Both the position numbers and the translations under genes were made by a program. Below are positions 6,143 to 7,833 of a stretch of DNA of 7,833 nucleotides, piece by piece. The DNA lies in contig CAMBDN010000114.1 of the NCBI GenBank assembly GCA_945865355.1, positions 1 through 7,833 on the forward strand, written 5' to 3'. Position 1 is the stretch's first letter. Every line of letters begins with the position of its first letter. The notes under the pieces were generated by a model, which saw only the letters and a program-made list of their open reading frames with translations, was not told the origin of the DNA and did not search any database. This DNA comes from Legionella genomosp. 1 (GTDB lineage Bacteria; Pseudomonadota; Gammaproteobacteria; Legionellales; Legionellaceae).

Positions 6143-6170
6143 ATTATACTGTTATCGTCGCTTAATTCAA
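6143..6170 (-). promoter_or_regulatory. Promoter of the MFS transporter gene
   Basis: Minus-strand TTGAAT (6170-6165, 4/6) lies 16 bp from a perfect TATAAT (6148-6143). A start near 6136 gives a leader of about 30 nt. It lies back to back with the candidate promoter for the divergent gene, the two -35 regions being about 10 bp apart, so one regulator could affect both. Confidence 0.65.
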
Positions 6171-6178
6171 CACTTTGT

Positions 6179-6208
6179 TTAGCAAACGGCAGGGAATTCA
6201 TTTACAAT
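6179..6208 (+). promoter_or_regulatory. Candidate promoter of the SseB-domain gene
   Basis: TACAAT (6203-6208) is a 5/6 -10 box; TTAGCA (6179-6184) 18 bp upstream is a 4/6 -35. The small hairpin GTTT-AGC-AAAC (6177-6187) overlaps the -35. The start would be about 25 nt before the ATG at 6240. Confidence 0.4.
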
Positions 6209-6239
6209 ATCCTACTCATAAATAAACCTTGGTTTTTGT

Positions 6240-6626
6240 ATGTGTGAATTAGAAAAGGCAATAAAGTCTGCCATAACTGCCGAGGGTAGCAACAAAGAAG
6301 CGAACAAAGCCTATTTGGAATTCATCAAAGCTAATTTTATCATACCTATTGAAGCATATTCTGCGAATGATGAACCAGAAGTTCTATATCTGGTCGATAA
6401 GGGACAGGTTTTTTTACCTGTTTTTACCTCAATGACCTATTTTGATCTATGGGCAACAGAAATCAAAGAAGATATACAATTATTGCGATTATCAGGTGTT
6501 GATTTGCTAAAAGGAATAGGTGAGCAAGTTATTGTTAGTTTAAATATTGGTAGTGAGTATTACAAAGAGTTTAACGCTGCCGAGTTAGCAAGAATGCGAA
6601 GCATGGTATTGAAGTTATTTAAGTAG
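6240..6626 (+). CDS. Small SseB N-terminal-domain protein
   Basis: A 128-residue soluble protein that fits the SseB N-terminal domain family (named after enhanced serine sensitivity protein SseB). The family pattern is visible: an amphipathic start (LEKAI...), KANFIIPIEA (30-39), GQVFLPVFTS (55-64), a Trp-containing helix (FDLWATEIKE, 68-77), SGVDLLKGIGEQVIVSLNIGSEYYKEF (85-111), and a closing helix LARMRSMVLKLF. It lacks the C-terminal half of full SseB (about 260 aa) but many family members are single-domain. No signal peptide or membrane segment is seen. The start ATG at 6240 has no clear Shine-Dalgarno, only TTGG 6 nt or more upstream. Function is not established; this is not the Salmonella type III translocon SseB. 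Confidence 0.72.
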   Translation: MCELEKAIKSAITAEGSNKEANKAYLEFIKANFIIPIEAYSANDEPEVLYLVDKGQVFLPVFTSMTYFDLWATEIKEDIQLLRLSGVDLLKGIGEQVIVSLNIGSEYYKEFNAAELARMRSMVLKLFK

Positions 6627-6628
6627 AA

Positions 6629-6656
6629 GTGGGTGTTGAAACACCCACCTCTTGTA
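6629..6656. terminator. Hairpin between convergent genes, likely bidirectional terminator
   Basis: GTGGGTGT (6629-6636) and ACACCCAC (6641-6648) form a perfect 8-bp stem with a TGAA loop in the 34-bp gap between the stops of the SseB-domain gene and the RMF-like gene. The + side continues CTCTTGTATT and the minus side TTCTACTT, so T-runs are poor on both strands, but the position supports the call. Confidence 0.65.
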
Positions 6657-6660
6657 TTGG

Positions 6661-7032
6661 TTATGCTACTAAATCAATAATCTGGAATCCTACAACAGCA
6701 GAAACAGCAAGAATACCTGAAATCTCCATCATTTTTGCAAAGAAACTTTCGATGTTATCAAAGTAAACTTGGTCGTTAGCGGCCAAAGGCTCCGTTGCAA
6801 AGGCGTCCGTTAGGTCATTAAATTGATACAAAGGCTCCTCACCATAAAAGCCAGCCCACCAACCCTCAAGCCATTGTTCACTGTCTTTTGTGCCTGCTAA
6901 GAATGGATTCTCTGCTTCACTGATCTCTGCAATTGCGCATTCATACCCGAAAGCATAACACTCTTCAAAACTTGGGTGCTCAATGCTAAAGCGCAGTTTG
7001 ATATGTGGTAACAACGCTGTCATGTTATTCAT
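6661..7032 (-). CDS. RMF-like small acidic protein with hydrophobic C-terminus
   Basis: A 123-residue protein. Residues about 22-62 carry the signature of ribosome modulation factor, which dimerises 70S ribosomes into inactive 100S particles in stationary phase. G29-Y30, then N42-P43-F44, then S51-E-Q-W54-L55-E-G57-W58-W59 aligns with E. coli RMF G16-Y17, C29-P30-Y31 and S38-Q-W40-L-G-G-W44, with one inserted residue. Unlike RMF (55 aa, strongly basic), it is more than twice as long and markedly acidic. It ends in a 20-residue hydrophobic stretch (104-123, ISGILAVSAVVGFQIIDLVA). ATG 7032 follows AAGGGG (7045-7040) at 7 nt. A Legionella stationary-phase factor, LetE, is another small protein this might correspond to; I could not check that. 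True ribosome binding is unproven because the basic residues are missing. Confidence 0.7.
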   Translation of the reverse strand: MNNMTALLPHIKLRFSIEHPSFEECYAFGYECAIAEISEAENPFLAGTKDSEQWLEGWWAGFYGEEPLYQFNDLTDAFATEPLAANDQVYFDNIESFFAKMMEISGILAVSAVVGFQIIDLVA

Positions 7033-7097
7033 ATTGATACCCCTTCTTAATAATTAACTGCATTTATTAAAAGCATTTGATTCAAGTAATCGAGGGC

Positions 7098-7125
7098 TTT
7101 ATATTGACAATTTGTTAGCGATCAA
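7098..7125 (-). promoter_or_regulatory. Candidate promoter of the RMF-like gene
   Basis: Minus-strand TTGATC (7125-7120, 4/6) lies 16 bp from TATAAA (7103-7098, 5/6). A start near 7091 would give a leader of about 59 nt. Several other AT-rich hexamers lie nearby, so the assignment is tentative. Confidence 0.4.
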
Positions 7126-7199
7126 TTGACTTAATTTCATTCTACGACTTCCATTTATTCGAAGATATAGATCTAGCCGTATTTTACTCATTCTTGACA

Positions 7200-7234
7200 A
7201 TTGGGTTGTGGGACGAATGGCTCGAAGTTAAGGC
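7200..7234. repeat. Imperfect direct repeat, copy A
   Basis: This 35-bp segment (ATTGGGTTGTGGGACGAATG...) aligns without gaps to 7320-7354, exactly 120 bp away. About 25 of 35 positions are identical, with conserved blocks ATTGGGTT, AATGGC and TTAAGG. Similarity stops on both sides. Copy B covers the last codon and stop of pdxH, so copy A may be a displaced gene-end duplicate. Confidence 0.55.
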
Positions 7235-7249
7235 CTTTACACTACCCAC

Positions 7250-7290
7250 GAGCCTTTCGGACCGAGAATGAGCGCCAACCTGAAAGGCTC
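7250..7290. repeat. Inverted repeat GAGCCTTTC / GAAAGGCTC
   Basis: Perfect 9-bp arms (7250-7258 and 7282-7290), extendable by one G-U and one G-C pair, enclose a loop of about 20 nt. It lies between the two direct-repeat copies. Neither strand has a T-run after it, so it is not a standard terminator of pdxH, although it is the only strong structure downstream of that gene. Confidence 0.55.
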
Positions 7291-7319
7291 CAAAAGAAGA
7301 AAATCTCTAACTAAGTATC

Positions 7320-7354
7320 ATTGGGTTCTGAAGCAAATGGCATTAAATTAAGGG
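7320..7354. repeat. Imperfect direct repeat, copy B (overlaps the pdxH 3' end)
   Basis: Partner of 7200-7234 at a 120-bp offset. It begins ATTGGGTTCTGAAGCAAATG and extends through the pdxH TAA (7348-7350) into its final codon. Confidence 0.55.
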
Positions 7355-7833
7355 GCCAAGCGTCGGTGAATCCATTTATTGTTTTGATGATAGTAATGAA
7401 TTCGATCGTGTAAACGATTATCCCTACCTTGCCAAAACTCGAATTCATCGGGTGTGACTGCAAAACCACCCCAGTTGTCTGGCCTAACGATGGGCTGTTG
7501 TTGATGTTCAGAAATAAGCTTATTCAGTGTTTGCTCAATCTCTGCGCGCCCACTAATTTCTCTACTTTGTGGAGAGGCAATTGCTCCTAATTGGCTTGTC
7601 TTCGGACGAGATAAAAAGTAAGCATCTGACTGTTCTTTGCTCGTTTGCTTAACTTGACCACGAATCCTGACTTGACGAGCCGTTTCAGGCCAATAGAAAT
7701 TGAGTGCCACATACGGGCTATTCTGAATATGCATTGATTTAGCACTTTGGTAGTTAGTGTAGAAAATATAGGTACCATCCTTGGTTCCCTTTAACAAAAC
7801 AACGCGTGAATCCGGATGGCCGTGAGGATCGAC
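7348..7833 (-). CDS. pdxH: Pyridoxine/pyridoxamine 5'-phosphate oxidase (5' end outside window)
   Basis: PdxH is the FMN-dependent cytosolic oxidase that converts PNP or PMP to pyridoxal 5'-phosphate using O2, the last step of PLP synthesis and salvage. The frame is open to the window edge: 161 residues are visible beginning VDPHGHPDSRVVLLKG, which corresponds to about residue 58 of the 218-aa E. coli enzyme, so roughly a quarter at the N-terminus is missing because of the window boundary, not mutation. FMN and substrate motifs are intact: RVVLLK, FYTNYQSAKS, RQVRIRGQV, SRPKTSQLGAIASPQS, then WGGFAVTPDEFEFWQG and the PLP-contacting RLHDR, ending in the family's typical RLAP. Apparent starts inside the window (TTG at 7797) are internal. 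The 3' end overlaps a direct-repeat copy. Confidence 0.97.
   Translation of the reverse strand, partial: VDPHGHPDSRVVLLKGTKDGTYIFYTNYQSAKSMHIQNSPYVALNFYWPETARQVRIRGQVKQTSKEQSDAYFLSRPKTSQLGAIASPQSREISGRAEIEQTLNKLISEHQQQPIVRPDNWGGFAVTPDEFEFWQGRDNRLHDRIHYYHQNNKWIHRRLAP

Larger units (their letters stand above)
7046..7347. other. Non-coding gap between the RMF-like gene and pdxH
   Basis: About 300 bp with no supportable open frame. From left to right it holds the AT-rich promoter region of the RMF-like gene, copy A of a direct repeat (7200-7234), a long-armed inverted repeat (7250-7290), and the start of repeat copy B, which runs into the pdxH stop. TTGACA occurs on the + strand at 7104 and 7194 without a usable -10. 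No T-run terminator is visible directly after pdxH. Confidence 0.6.

Noticed and set aside
7194..7222. A + strand promoter from TTGACA at 7194-7199
   Set aside because: At 17 bp downstream the sequence is ATGGCT, which does not resemble a -10, and there is no gene on that strand to serve.
7587..7778. A 63-codon minus-strand open frame within pdxH
   Set aside because: It lies in an alternative frame of a well-conserved enzyme gene, whose correct frame continues to the window edge.

Overview
The window looks like chromosomal DNA of an AT-rich gammaproteobacterium. The lolB / tRNA-Gln / prs block, a Fis protein, a YdgA-type DUF945 protein, an MFS permease of the kind common in intracellular gammaproteobacteria, and pdxH together point to Legionellales, most likely Legionella or a close relative. 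That placement rests on remembered family resemblance, not on a search. No insertion sequence, CRISPR array, phage gene or toxin-antitoxin pair is visible.

Layout. Positions 1-2075 (+ strand) hold lolB (outer-membrane lipoprotein receptor), a 75-nt tRNA-Gln(UUG) with its own promoter, and prs (PRPP synthase) ending in a hairpin. Positions 2059-2566 carry no convincing gene but contain a tandem 8-bp repeat and overlapping short open frames. Positions 2500-6105 are all on the minus strand. In transcription order these are an MFS permease, a DUF945 membrane-anchored protein, and fis, each with its own readable sigma70-type promoter or terminator, so they look like separate units rather than an operon. 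Positions 6240-6626 (+) encode a small SseB-domain protein divergent from the permease. It converges, across a shared hairpin, on a 123-residue minus-strand protein whose N-terminal half carries the signature of ribosome modulation factor. Positions 7033-7347 are non-coding, with an imperfect 35-bp direct repeat bracketing a long-armed inverted repeat. Positions 7348-7833 are the C-terminal three quarters of pdxH, cut by the window edge.

How the genes relate. Most are independent housekeeping functions: envelope lipoprotein sorting (lolB), nucleotide precursor supply (prs), translation (tRNA-Gln), chromosome architecture and growth-phase regulation (fis), and PLP cofactor synthesis (pdxH). 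Two points of synteny stand out. ispE, often found between lolB and prs, is absent, and rplY-pth, which commonly follow prs, are also absent. The most unusual protein is the acidic RMF-like one with a hydrophobic C-terminal tail. The most unusual non-coding DNA lies in the gaps after prs and beside pdxH. I did not find a clear new multi-gene system; the window is mainly core chromosome.
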